DNA of 64,000 nucleotides from Lamellibrachia satsuma (lineage: Eukaryota > Annelida > Polychaeta > Sabellida > Siboglinidae): NCBI GenBank assembly GCA_033239005.1, contig BSQZ01000036.1, forward strand, positions 6,177,501 through 6,241,500. The letters run 5' to 3'. The translations under genes and the position numbers were made by a program. The stretch's first letter is position 1, and each line of letters starts with the position of its first letter. Shown here piece by piece: positions 39,512-46,120 of this stretch. Under the pieces are notes generated by a model that was not told the origin of the DNA, did not search any database, and was given only the letters and a program-made list of their open reading frames with translations.

Positions 39512-41514
39512 TATAATTAATTAGATCACAATGGTTAAGACATTCTATATAATCCTAAAGTAGTTTTGAAAAAGTGCGTCTTGACAGCCGCCCTGAACTG
39601 CCCAACAACACTCATGGCCAGGTAAAGGTCACTGCATGGCCACTGGGCCAGAACAATGGTAAATGAATCATGATAACAATAGAAGGTCATACCGAGCACA
39701 GCTCTCTTGGCTACGGAGGCTGAGCAGGAGGCATAGTGCTGCACGATCCAAATGATGCCCACGATGAGCCAGACAACCTCTACCACCAGAATGACTGAAA
39801 CAGAAACACACGTCTAACACCTCGACTCAAGCAACACAACTATGCATTTCCCAAAGTTTTCAACTGTTTCTTGGTGATAGTGATATGTACTCAAATAAAA
39901 ACAACCCATCTCAACAAGAAGCTAATGTGTAGTCTGGCTGATATGAAGTGGATAGAATCACATTAACTGCATGGCAAAAACAACAGTTTTACGATAAGTT
40001 ATTAGGTAAAGAAGAAATTCCAGTGCTAAACAGCCAATACCATTACTTGCTATAATATATTTAATAAGACTATAATGTTTTAGAAATATGCACTGTAAGC
40101 GGGTGAAATGAATACTGCGTGAGGTTCAATAACAGATGTTGTAAATTTTAACATAATCTTCACTTCAATAACTATATTTATTAAAACAGTTGTCATTACG
40201 TGCACAAGTAAACTAAAGCAGGTTTTTCTGTACATAACGCAATACTACATACTATACAGGGTTGAAAAAAATCATGATTTTTATTAAAAAATCAGATTTT
40301 TTTATTTAAATTGGATTTATTTGATTTTGTTTATTTCTTTGAAATCTGGTATATAGATATTTATATAGATGTTTAAATTTGAAAACTCTTTCAAACATGT
40401 TCTATTCAAATCGATTTGGGTTCTTGTCTTAACAGAGGGTACATGATTATTGCTTATATAAAGACATTAGACAATGTCCACAAGGTCTGTGGCTGTAGCA
40501 GTGGTAATTATTGTTTGCCTATAGGGTGGATTAGCACCTGTCCAGGGCTCTGTGTACTCTAAGGGTCTCTAACCAGAATACAAACTGGTACAGTATTAAA
40601 CAACTGAGTCAACATACTGAATTGCTAACAACTAGCACAAGCTATAAGTGGACTTTAACTCAGGGCTTCTGTGTTGAAAAGATACTTCCTCTGGAAGACA
40701 AGTTGTGTTTTGTATTAAAAATCATACAAAACTTTGTTGATCTCGATGCTTGTAAACAATTATTTGTGTTAAATTCATATAAATCAGCAATTAAAAAACC
40801 GGAAGTCAAAAAAAAAATTATAAATCAATGATTTTTTGGAGTGATTTAAATCATGATTTAAATCAAATGATTTAAATCAAACAACCCTGATACTATATAC
40901 TACATACTATATAAAAGTTAATGAAAGAAAATAAACACTTGATAAATTAGGGATCTAAATATATATATATATATATATAGATGTCATTTAAAATTAGGGC
41001 TGCAATTGTAATTTTCCAAACCTTGATGATGAAGTCTGGAAAAAACATTAGGTGCTTATCTGTAATCTGTTTAGTGCATTTTGAGATAATTCACATTTTG
41101 TGCTGCACATTGTTATGCGATAAATAGGAAAGCTAGATAGGAAAAACGGTATTTCACTAGTTGTGGTTTGGCATATAATGATTTTGTTTTAAAGCATTTT
41201 GCAAATAAACGCCCCATTCTTATATATACCCGAAGCATGCAAGACTAAAGAAAAGCACTACCAAAATGTGTAAAATGAATGAAAATAAGAAAAGATACTC
41301 ACAGAGTCTGACATAAAGCAGGTATTGCATGCTGGCTCGAGGCTTAGTCATGAGGATTGTTCCACGCATGCTCACGCATGCAACACATGCCTCGATGATG
41401 ACGCAGCCAGACAGGATGACCAGGTAACCCAGGGCGTGGTCTCTGAGGTCGCGGGAACATGCCACGGTCTCATCATATCGCACCATCACAACGACCACAC
41501 TGAGAATGGCAATC
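21718..41514 (-). CDS. DAGLA: Diacylglycerol lipase alpha, 16 exons, 5' end missing
   Basis: sn-1-specific diacylglycerol lipase, which cleaves diacylglycerol at the plasma membrane to 2-arachidonoylglycerol, an endocannabinoid. Sixteen exons join with matching phases into 1033 codons. Order in the visible protein: end of helix 1 and helices 2-4 (residues 1 to about 125), a Cys-containing cytoplasmic linker, then an alpha/beta-hydrolase (lipase class 3) domain with [18 protein letters not shown], the nucleophile motif VVGHSLGAG (Ser 451), SYPPGG-like [17 protein letters not shown] (Asp 503) and PPGKIIHVV (His 590). A 389-residue Ser/Thr-rich tail ends it and contains [14 protein letters not shown], a signature of the alpha rather than the shorter beta form. 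Roughly 35 N-terminal residues are absent and probably encoded beyond 64000. Ser-Asp spacing (52) equals human Ser472/Asp524 as I recall them. The 87-residue Asp-His interval has an acidic insert at the position of the family's regulatory loop. Confidence 0.95.
23119..23251 (-). CDS. DAGLA: DAGLA exon 15: end of lipase domain
   Basis: Acceptor tgaccag|GGGGCGC, donor GAGAAG|gtagtg. Encodes [20 protein letters not shown] and [20 protein letters not shown], equivalent to the family's VIISPAMLHEHLP region. It joins exon 14 at an Arg codon. Confidence 0.95.
23252..24632. repeat. DAGLA intron 14 with a 63-bp repeat
   Basis: Three to four copies of a 63-bp unit lie at about 23380-23580 (shared text 'caacacttgtacta', 'ctgctggactcattggacag'). 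Because 63 is a multiple of three, the intron-sense strand is open through it (21-residue periodic peptide), but exons 14 and 15 already join in phase at a conserved site, so I treat it as intron. The rest is AT-rich with no feature. Confidence 0.85.
24633..24825 (-). CDS. DAGLA: DAGLA exon 14: acidic insert and catalytic histidine
   Basis: Acceptor attcaacag|GCACAT, donor GTCAG|gttggt. Encodes an acidic, Ser-containing insert ([12 protein letters not shown]) where the DAGL regulatory loop lies, then [19 protein letters not shown] with the catalytic His. The donor is somewhat weak (gttggt) but phase and homology support it. Confidence 0.9.
25016..25101 (-). CDS. DAGLA: DAGLA exon 13
   Basis: Acceptor ctctcgcag|GATGGG, donor TCATAG|gtttgt. 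Encodes [20 protein letters not shown] and STPKWQII, matching the conserved VPR-GL-Q-E-LR segment of the family. Confidence 0.95.
25568..25636 (-). CDS. DAGLA: DAGLA exon 12: catalytic aspartate
   Basis: Acceptor ctgttgtcag|TGCCAC, donor CCTAG|gtaaga. Encodes [18 protein letters not shown] with the catalytic Asp. A near-copy of the acceptor and first bases of the exon lies 47 bp upstream (exon-equivalent start at 25683); using it would shift frame into a stop. Confidence 0.94.
   Translation of the reverse strand, partial: CHLCGGDQVIHHVCGRRQRCSP
25614..25695 (-). repeat. 47-bp duplication of the exon 12 acceptor
   Basis: The segment 'tggtctcctccacacaag' followed by 'ggcactgacaacaga' occurs at 25614 and again at 25661. 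On the coding strand each copy reads as pyrimidine tract, AG and the first codons of exon 12. Confidence 0.93.
25946..26088 (-). CDS. DAGLA: DAGLA exon 11: catalytic serine
   Basis: Acceptor tgttttag|ACACAG, donor CTCAG|gtaggt. Encodes [20 protein letters not shown] with the G-x-S-x-G nucleophile elbow, then the conserved [12 protein letters not shown]. Confidence 0.97.
26443..26493. repeat. CTGT tetranucleotide microsatellite
   Basis: About twelve CTGT/GTCT units in DAGLA intron 10. Confidence 0.96.
26917..26997 (-). CDS. DAGLA: DAGLA exon 10: helix before the nucleophile elbow
   Basis: Acceptor gtgtgtag|GGCATG, donor GACCAG|gtacac. Encodes [20 protein letters not shown] and QAFSKDQ; the GMV continues the GHKGMV motif across the exon junction. 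Confidence 0.95.
27657..27734 (-). CDS. DAGLA: DAGLA exon 9: D.LTDL and GWLGHK
   Basis: Acceptor gatgcag|GACATA, donor CATAAG|gtcagt. Encodes [15 protein letters not shown] and HDGWLGHK, both signatures of the DAGL lipase core. Phase 0 at both ends. Confidence 0.95.
28002..28085 (-). CDS. DAGLA: DAGLA exon 8: beta strands with SIRGT
   Basis: Acceptor ctctctacag|GTTGGC, donor CTTAAG|gtatgt. Encodes [20 protein letters not shown] and IRGTLSLK, the conserved strand preceding the lid region of lipase class 3 enzymes. Phase 0 at both ends. Confidence 0.95.
28770..28860. repeat. Short degenerate repeat beside the exon 7 donor
   Basis: Six to seven copies of a 12-15 bp unit 'gggcatgggtttg' (reading 'atgcccaaaccc' on the coding strand) lie just downstream of the exon 7 donor. 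Confidence 0.8.
28862..29012 (-). CDS. DAGLA: DAGLA exon 7: Cys-rich segment and DNCC motif
   Basis: Encodes a run of seven cysteines, then [17 protein letters not shown] and [11 protein letters not shown], matching the Cys-rich and EEDNCCGC region of DAGLA. The acceptor gtttgatag|GTGCTG is fixed by frame: only this AG gives Arg plus an uninterrupted Cys run. The next 23-bp copies upstream carry equivalent AGs but bring in stops. Donor GTCGAG|gtaacc. Confidence 0.85.
29013..29390. repeat. 23-bp minisatellite containing splice acceptors
   Basis: About sixteen copies of ACAACACCTGTCAAACAACA plus ACC. Read on the DAGLA coding strand, each unit is a pyrimidine-rich stretch ending tttgacag|gtg, i.e. 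a complete 3' splice site, and the copy nearest the exon is the acceptor of exon 7. Confidence 0.93.
29545..29930. repeat. 26-bp minisatellite, about fourteen copies
   Basis: Unit ACCAACTGTCAGACCAACGA plus AGACAG with CTC/CTG variants. The period-78 open frame on the plus strand is produced by three 26-bp units and is not a gene. Confidence 0.95.
29935..30525. other. DAGLA intron 6, remainder
   Basis: AT-rich. 'atgaaatattcaccc' recurs at about 29946, 30000 and 30400, suggesting remains of a small dispersed element. No exon. Confidence 0.4.
30526..30728 (-). CDS. DAGLA: DAGLA exon 6: start of lipase domain
   Basis: Acceptor gttttgcag|AAGAGA, donor CTCAG|gtacgg. Encodes [20 protein letters not shown], a helical segment with [13 protein letters not shown], and the beginning of the Cys-containing part (STGCC). 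Ends in phase 2. Confidence 0.93.
30970..31139 (-). repeat. 21-bp minisatellite containing splice donors
   Basis: Eight 21-bp units (CACTAACCTGTGACACAATG plus A). On the coding strand the unit contains CACAG|gttagt, the donor of exon 5, which is the unit nearest the exon. Exact CAG|gttagt copies occur at intron-side boundaries 31128, 31086 and 31023; CAA|gtta variants at 31107 and 30981. The frame stays open through the whole array. Confidence 0.93.
31129..31263 (-). CDS. DAGLA: DAGLA exon 5: [11 protein letters not shown] segment
   Basis: Acceptor ttttgccag|GGCACA, donor TCACAG|gttagt. Encodes the highly conserved [20 protein letters not shown] followed by a basic stretch. The donor belongs to a 21-bp tandem array continuing into the intron with several equivalent donors, so the 3' boundary given is the exon-proximal one and could be variable in vivo. 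Confidence 0.9.
31380..31700 (-). mobile_element. LINE 3' end (reverse transcriptase C-terminus), broken
   Basis: The minus strand encodes [19 protein letters not shown] and an FRHKN..KTHLFEL segment, the typical C-terminal end of non-LTR retrotransposon ORF2 ('[12 protein letters not shown]...F K..LKTHLF'). A frameshift near 31500 separates the last 25 or so residues from the rest. Only the 3' end is present, as for a 5'-truncated insertion. Confidence 0.75.
31657..31862. repeat. 68-bp tandem repeat, three copies, within the LINE fragment
   Basis: Units begin at 31657, 31725 and 31793 ('gacataagaaaggttgtggg'). The repeated segment is LINE coding sequence, so amplification followed insertion. 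Confidence 0.93.
32250..32890 (+). mobile_element. Family-A SINE with expanded 39-bp core
   Basis: Head with B-box-like 'gggttcgaatcc' at about 32279, body 'tttcaaagcttgg', then about ten 39-bp copies of 'cactcagctctatcaatgag' plus 'tgcctggctatagacggtt' (32340-32728), then the normal SINE tail ('cagtaactgcagcatggctg', 'agtcccaaggactggatacc'). Other copies of the SINE have this segment once. The 13-residue periodic frames on both strands result from the unit length. Confidence 0.9.
32918..32999 (-). CDS. DAGLA: DAGLA exon 4: linker with FCC motif
   Basis: Acceptor gtttcag|GGAGGCC, donor ACCGG|gtaagt. Encodes [20 protein letters not shown] plus LSKNRYR, equivalent to the SW..R....FLCC segment after helix 4 in DAGLA. 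A SINE with an expanded internal array ends about 30 bp beyond the donor. Confidence 0.9.
33243..34065. mobile_element. Non-autonomous hAT-type element, copy 1
   Basis: Ends CAGGGTTG and CAACCCTG, flanked by the 8-bp direct repeat ATCACAAT on both sides (one extra T on the left), the target duplication length of hAT transposases. Subterminal regions hold many TGATTTAAATCA-type palindromes. The interior matches copy 2 at 40257-40889 ('aagacattagacaatgtcca', 'ctctgtgtactctaa', 'ttgttgatctcgatgcttgt'). No transposase is encoded. Confidence 0.88.
34160..34655. repeat. 23-25 bp minisatellite, about twenty copies
   Basis: Unit ACCACTGCACTGGACGGAGA plus CCT with optional two or three extra bases (CT, GT). 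The mixture of lengths makes several frames open over part of the array. Confidence 0.94.
34680..36225. other. DAGLA intron 3, no exon recognised
   Basis: AT-rich. Contains three 24-bp copies of 'tgttttaacacacctaaagt' at 35350-35421. An open frame on the minus strand at 35810-35550 has no family match. Confidence 0.45.
36226..36443. mobile_element. Short TIR element (about 218 bp)
   Basis: Left end TAGTGAGGGGGTGTGGCAGG and right end CCTGCCACGCCCCCTCCATA are inverted with three mismatches over 20 bp. The interior carries a 15-16 bp repeat 'gggaggtgggattgat'. A relative lies at 13664-13912. No coding capacity. Confidence 0.65.
36516..36548 (-). other. Candidate 33-nt cassette microexon in DAGLA intron 3
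   Basis: A pyrimidine-rich tract ending ccttacag precedes 33 nt that end in CAG|gtaata. Inserted between exons 3 and 4, it keeps the frame and has no stop, adding 11 residues ([11 protein letters not shown]). I have no homology support, so it is only a splice-signal prediction. The upstream helix-4 linker is poorly conserved and could tolerate it. Confidence 0.2.
36895..36963. repeat. 27-bp triplication
   Basis: Three copies of 'aaactctgtggacattgctt' plus 'ggtgcac' with single-base changes. Confidence 0.9.
37080..37305 (-). mobile_element. tRNA-derived SINE (family B), reversed
   Basis: Minus-strand text has 'ttttaaaaccac...ctgctgtttcaaaac', 'ttcatttcatacacccta' and 'cttcagaagagattctaaac', the order seen in the plus-strand element at 45160-45380. 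The tRNA-like head lies near 37230-37305. Confidence 0.65.
37436..38411. mobile_element. piggyBac-type element, TTAA-flanked
   Basis: TTAA at 37432-37435 and 38412-38415 flanks inverted ends: left CTATTTCAGTACGACAGGCT, right (reversed) CCATTTCAGTACTACAGCCC, 16 or more matches in 20. TTAA target duplication is the hallmark of piggyBac. At 976 bp it is too short for a transposase; a broken acidic open frame lies inside at 37650-37910. Confidence 0.82.
37650..37910 (+). pseudogene. Broken acidic frame, likely piggyBac transposase N-terminus
   Basis: An ATG at 37650 opens 87 codons with one in-frame TGA at 37758-37760 and a terminal TAG. The peptide is rich in Asp and Ser ([18 protein letters not shown], later [14 protein letters not shown]), like the acidic N-terminal region of piggyBac transposases. 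The DDD catalytic domain is absent. It is called from its position inside the TTAA-flanked element and its composition, not from a clear family motif. Confidence 0.5.
38412..38679. other. Relic of the 41-bp-array element
   Basis: At 38510-38612 'gcattttaacaaagcgtgaa', 'cagggaatgattc' and 'ggttctgttaagtg' match the element at 1-612 with a single unit. Confidence 0.6.
38680..38860 (-). CDS. DAGLA: DAGLA exon 3: helix 4 and linker
   Basis: Acceptor gtatgtag|GTATTG, donor CAGAG|gtaaga. Encodes helix 4 ([20 protein letters not shown]), the conserved [10 protein letters not shown], and a His- and Arg-rich linker. Ends in phase 2, matching exon 4. Confidence 0.93.
39428..39506. repeat. TA dinucleotide microsatellite
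   Basis: A long pure AT run in DAGLA intron 2. Confidence 0.97.
39693..39794 (-). CDS. DAGLA: DAGLA exon 2: helix 3
   Basis: Acceptor tgtttcag|TCATTC, donor GCTCG|gtatga. Encodes [20 protein letters not shown] (helix 3) and the following [13 protein letters not shown]. Phases fit both neighbours (T+TC gives Phe at the upstream junction, G+GT gives Gly at the downstream one). Confidence 0.93.
40257..40889. mobile_element. Non-autonomous hAT-type element, copy 2
   Basis: Ends CAGGGTTG and CAACCCTG with a perfect 8-bp target duplication ATACTATA on both sides. It is shorter than copy 1 (633 against 823 bp) because of internal deletions, but otherwise collinear. Subterminal TGATTTAAATCA palindromes are present. 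No transposase. Confidence 0.92.
41303..41514 (-). CDS. DAGLA: DAGLA exon 1 of those visible: helices 1 (end) and 2
   Basis: Acceptor tcttgtag|GATTGCC, donor GACTCT|gtgagt. Encodes [10 protein letters not shown] (end of helix 1), an extracellular loop with DHALGY, helix 2 ([19 protein letters not shown]) and the conserved [20 protein letters not shown]. The first base completes a codon from a missing upstream exon. Its 5' edge is the template of the 58-bp array at 41515-42345. Confidence 0.93.
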
Positions 41515-42345
41515 CTACAAGAACAGATGTCTTCATTGTATCACCACAACAATCACACTGAGGGTGGCAATCATGTAAGAACAGATGTCTTCATTGTATC
41601 ACCACAACGACCACAGTGAGGGTGGCAATCATGTAAGAACAGATGTCTACATTGTATCACCACAATGATCACACTGAGGGAGGCAATCATGCAAGAACAG
41701 ATGTCCACATTGTATCACCACAATGACCACACTGAGGGTGGCAATCATGTAAGAACAGATGTCCACATTGTATCACCACAATGATCACACTGAGGGTGGC
41801 AATCATGCAAGAACAGATGTCCACATTGTATCACCACAACGACCACACTGAGGGTGGCAATCATGTAAGAACAGATGTCCACATTGTATCACCACAACGA
41901 CCACACTGAGGGTGGCAATCATGCAAGAACAGATGTCTACATTGTATCACCACAACGACCACACTGAGGGTGGCAATCATGTAAGAACAGATGTCCACAT
42001 TGTATCACCACAACGACCACAGTGAGGGTGGCAATCATGTAAGAACAGATGTCTACATTGTATCACCACAATGATCACACTGAGGGTGGCAATCATGCAA
42101 GAACAGATGTCCACATTGTATCACCACAACGACCACACTGAGGGTGGCAATCATGTAAGAACAGATGTCTACATTGTATCACCACAATGATCACACTGAG
42201 GGTGGCAATCATGCAAGAACAGATGTCCACATTGTATCACCACAATGACCACACTGAGGGTGGCAATCATGCAAGAACAGATGTCTACATTGTATCACCA
42301 CAATGATCACATTGAAGGTGACAATCCTTCAAGAACAGATGTCCA
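41515..42345 (-). repeat. 58-bp minisatellite copied from the exon 1 acceptor edge
   Basis: 'gaacagatgt' recurs exactly every 58 bp from 41521 to 42333, fifteen starts. Each unit contains 'cacactgagggtggcaatca', the reverse complement of the first bases of DAGLA exon 1 (GATTGCCATTCTCAGTGTGG) plus its pyrimidine tract. In nearly all copies the AG is changed to CATG; the most distal copy keeps an AG. Confidence 0.94.
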
Positions 42346-42986
42346 CATTGCATTGATCCACAAGAACTTTTAATAATGTGCAGTACATAATATTACAGTG
42401 ATGTAGTCTGTACCCATGAAAACATTCACTTTACAGACATGAACAAATTAAATACAAAAGAATAAATACATCACGATAATCCACAAAAGATTACAGCTCT
42501 GTTTGTTGAGTTATAAGTCAGTTTCATTCTGTCTACAGTAATCTGGAATTCTAATCACATTACTGCAACAAGTGTGTCTGTTATTTATTAGCACTCTCCT
42601 CGTGACAGTGACACATTAAATGCCAACTGTGTATTGAAAGCTTGTATAGTTATTAGCACAAACCTGGGAAATGACAAGTATTGAGCTGCTGGTAAAAGGT
42701 AGCATTTCAGCTGGTATAGCCTGGGTAATGAAATATAGGGCATGACAGAACAGTATTTGAAACTACAAGTAAGTCATTATGGGTAAGACCACATTTTACC
42801 TTCCTGTTTATTATTTCACATGAATGAAGGGCGTAATAAATTGTGATACGTGAATTTAAACCATTCATATGATGTGACATCAGTGCAGTTGAGCAGGCAT
42901 ATTCACAGGTTTCTTCGTAAAAGCTATTGGTTGTGAAATAGTGCTGAGGGAATTTTTCTGCTGTGGGCCACATGGGTGCATGAATA
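42346..42986. other. No gene seen
   Basis: AT-rich sequence of the presumed DAGLA first intron. No N-terminal DAGLA exon (a start methionine followed by an Arg-rich RRRWSVGSDD-type stretch) was found here or further right. Confidence 0.45.
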
Positions 42987-43858
42987 CAGTCGAGCCTCGT
43001 TATAAAGTTACTAAACAACAGCGATTGATGCCCGCTGCACCAAGTCCATGATTCCTGAATGCTGCCAAAGCCCTGTGTGCTTGCAGCACTGTCTTATACG
43101 CCAACATACAGATTGTAGAACTTATTATACTAGCATCAGCGTGTATTATTTTTAAATGTTGATTCTTGAACTGAATAAAACACATACGTATACCGTTATG
43201 GAATAGATCTACTACGGTGATGATGTACTGGACCATTAGGCCTACAAATCGAAAATAATAACCTGGATCCGAGCAGCTGAACATGTATACAATTTGTCAA
43301 ACTTAGCATATAAGCTGATAGAACACTGAAAACAACAATACTTAGAATTAATGGTTGTTTCACTTCGTCTTTCAACCGATCTCGACTGTAGCATAAATTT
43401 ATTATGCACCACTTAAGATCGACTCATCGTTTCATATGCGGATGACGAATTTGTTTTTTTGCGTACTGGTAGAGCCTTGGGTTAAGAATTAGACATGTTG
43501 TTTTCGCATTGCGAAAACGATTAAATTTACGAAGTAATGGAAGCATGTCATTTCACCCAAGTATTATGTTGGTATTGCATACTAAATGCATTTAAAACTG
43601 TTAATCTGATTCTTACGCGAGGCGTATTTGTGAATCTTGATTGCAATTTACAAACCGTCGAAGCGAAGCCAGCGACAGCGATTGATGTTGGCGACAGCGC
43701 AAAACAAATAACACGTTGATACTCGTTCATTGACATTGTTCGCCTAATGTTTCTTGAGAATTGTCAAAGCAATTCTAAGTAGGTTTAAGCAGGCCGATTT
43801 GGCATGTCCACGACCGACCGCGTTATATCCAAATCCACGTAATAACGAGGCGCGACAT
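42987..43858. mobile_element. Possible pogo/Tigger-like element
   Basis: The left end CAGTCGAGCCTCGTTATAA and the right end (reversed CATGTCGCGCCTCGTTATTA) share GCCTCGTTAT and resemble the CAGTxGA-CCTCGTTATA termini of pogo/Tigger Tc1-mariner elements; TA precedes the left end. No transposase motif was recognised in the interior. Confidence 0.45.
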
Positions 43859-45159
43859 GGCTATTTTTGTAAAAAATTTATAGGCATCGCACATCAGGGC
43901 GTTTTAAAAGAGCTGGAGGCATGTGATTTTGACAAGACTTGGTCAGCATGTCAATGAGATGTCAATGAGATCACGGCAGTTGCTGTGAAACATTTTCAGA
44001 TTTTTTATGGTCAAGTTTTCTTATAATCAGACAAAACGTTAACTTGGCCACCAATGCAATTTTGTGCTGTGGTCTGCCTCCATTAGGCAGCCCTGGACAG
44101 TATTAGTGGACAGCAGGTGTTTGTCTGGTATCATGGGGAGGGATCTAGATCATTAATAATAGAAGCCCTTGGGTTAACTAGCATAGATGACTGGACAAAC
44201 AGATCTAGCAGGTCTTAGAGAGCAGAAGAAACACTGTCAAAACCACACTTAATACCAACACTTTGCCCTTTGGCATTATTTAAATATGTATGGGCTGTCT
44301 AATAACAAACACTCAATGTGAAAGCTGCGTGAATATAACTGTTCAGTAAAAGAAATGCATTCTTCATGAGATGGCCAACAGGAAGTACACTTGAACAGTG
44401 CTGTAATTGCTATTTAATTTATTAAGAATATCCAGCGACTAGCACCAATTTGACAGCAGCCGAAGATATACCCATAGGGTGACTACTTAACAAGTGCTCA
44501 TGTAATGGGTGGACATTAAGTTTACCAACATCAACTTGACAACAGCTGAAGATGCACCCATAGGTTGACCACTTAACAAGTGCTCATGTAATGGGTGGAC
44601 ATTAAGTATAAATGTTGCCCATGGGATGGCTGTTGCAGATGAATCACACAGCTACTCAATTATTGTGATGGGCTTACATTACAAGACCACTGTAAACTTG
44701 CAGTACTTGGATGTGTAGGCTATGTAAGACATCCATGCAATATGTGTAGGTCTACTAATATCATAGCAAAATGGCGTAAACTTGGATGCTGCACAATGAA
44801 TGCAATTTTGTCCAAAATGACCCACTTAGAAGTACAAACTAGGTGGGCCATTGGCCCCCATGAAGATATGGCCCCCCATGAAGCTATGGGCACCCATGAA
44901 GATATGACACTTTGGAACATAAGCCGAAGCCTCTATTGTGTGCAGTCAAAGCACAGTAAGTGCTCTGTTGTAGGAATGGTAGGGCCTAAACAGAGAAATA
45001 ATGGCAACCGCAACAGTGGCACATGAATGTTCAAAAGTTTGGATTTGCTAATTCAGTTAGCATTAGCAGACAGCAGTACCGAGACATTCTAATCTCTGCA
45101 GACATATAGATGAACACATCCAAACTACCAAGACAGGGTCTACATGAAGAAATGACCCA
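43859..45159. other. No gene seen; one old duplication
   Basis: An 80-90 bp direct duplication lies at about 44440-44612 ('cttaacaagtgctcatgtaa' in both copies). The rest is unique. Confidence 0.6.
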
Positions 45160-45400
45160 CACATGGAGTGTGGTGGCTTTGTAGCAGAGCGTTGGACTCT
45201 CGGTTGAGGGGACTGGGGTTCAAAACCATCTGCTGCCATTTCGAAACTTGGGCAATAATTTTGTTCACCCCACTTTGCCTGTGTCCTTCAGAAGAGATGC
45301 TAAAACTCGTTGGTCCTTTCAACCTGACGGAAGTAAAATATCACACACAGAGAGAAGTGGAAAAATCTGTCATGGACTCATTAACCCTAGAGAAGGACAT
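45160..45400 (+). mobile_element. tRNA-derived SINE (family B)
   Basis: Head 'gtggtggctttgtagcagag' and 'gttggactctcggttgaggg' with B-box-like 'ggggttcaaaacc', body 'atttcgaaacttgggcaat', then 'tccttcagaagagatgctaa' and 'cgttggtcctttcaacctga'. The last segments distinguish it from family A. Confidence 0.75.
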
Positions 45401-46050
45401 TCTGATATAACCCTGAGCAAATAACCTTCACATATAAAAGAAAAGTTCTTATAAGTAAGCGATGAAGAAGAAGACGAACAAGAAAACTGTCTTTAACAAT
45501 CTTTATCAGAAACATACCAGAATGGAATATCATTTGACTGTACAAATAGTACTTAGCAGCTTCAATAACAATAGCAGAAAGTGTAACTACCGACACTTCC
45601 TACTGCCAACAGCAAGGTCTCAACAGGTCAACTGTTATCCTGTCACGATTAACTTCCATGTCTTATAGCAAGCTCTAAATATACATTAGTATGCTAACTT
45701 AACTGCGGACTTGGTCTGTATCTGGCATGATCTGCTGGCTGTGCCTAAGAATATGTACAAACAATAAGTTATTATCTAGTGCTGATCTGGAATCATTTGT
45801 ATCCTTATAATCTCTTAGATATAACTGGATCCTTATAGCCTATTCTGATTTGATGTAGTAGCTGTTGTATTTATCTGTAAATATGAGAAACTGCTTAAGC
45901 GTATCTGTCAATAACTCCTTAATAAAGAGCATAGTGAATTTGAGGACAAGCGATAAACACCATCTACAGTATATGATAATATTCTACTTATAAATAATGG
46001 TAATGTACTATTTAAATGATACCTAGTCCATGTGGTTTACGATATCTAGT
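45401..46050. other. No gene seen
   Basis: AT-rich unique sequence with no supported exon. Confidence 0.4.
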
Positions 46051-46055
46051 CCATA

Positions 46056-46120
46056 TGGGTTGAATGGATAAACCATATGGTTTATGATATCTAGTCCATA
46101 TGGTTTATCCATTCAACCCA
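46056..46120. repeat. Perfect 25-bp-arm hairpin
   Basis: 46056-46080 and 46096-46120 are exact reverse complements around a 15-nt loop; the arms include CCATATGG. A partial third copy of 'gatatctagtccatatgg' precedes it at 46041. Confidence 0.97.

Noticed and set aside
21718..41514. Diacylglycerol lipase beta
   Set aside because: The long C-terminal tail and the APLAT..LS.T motif are features of the alpha form; beta lacks the tail.
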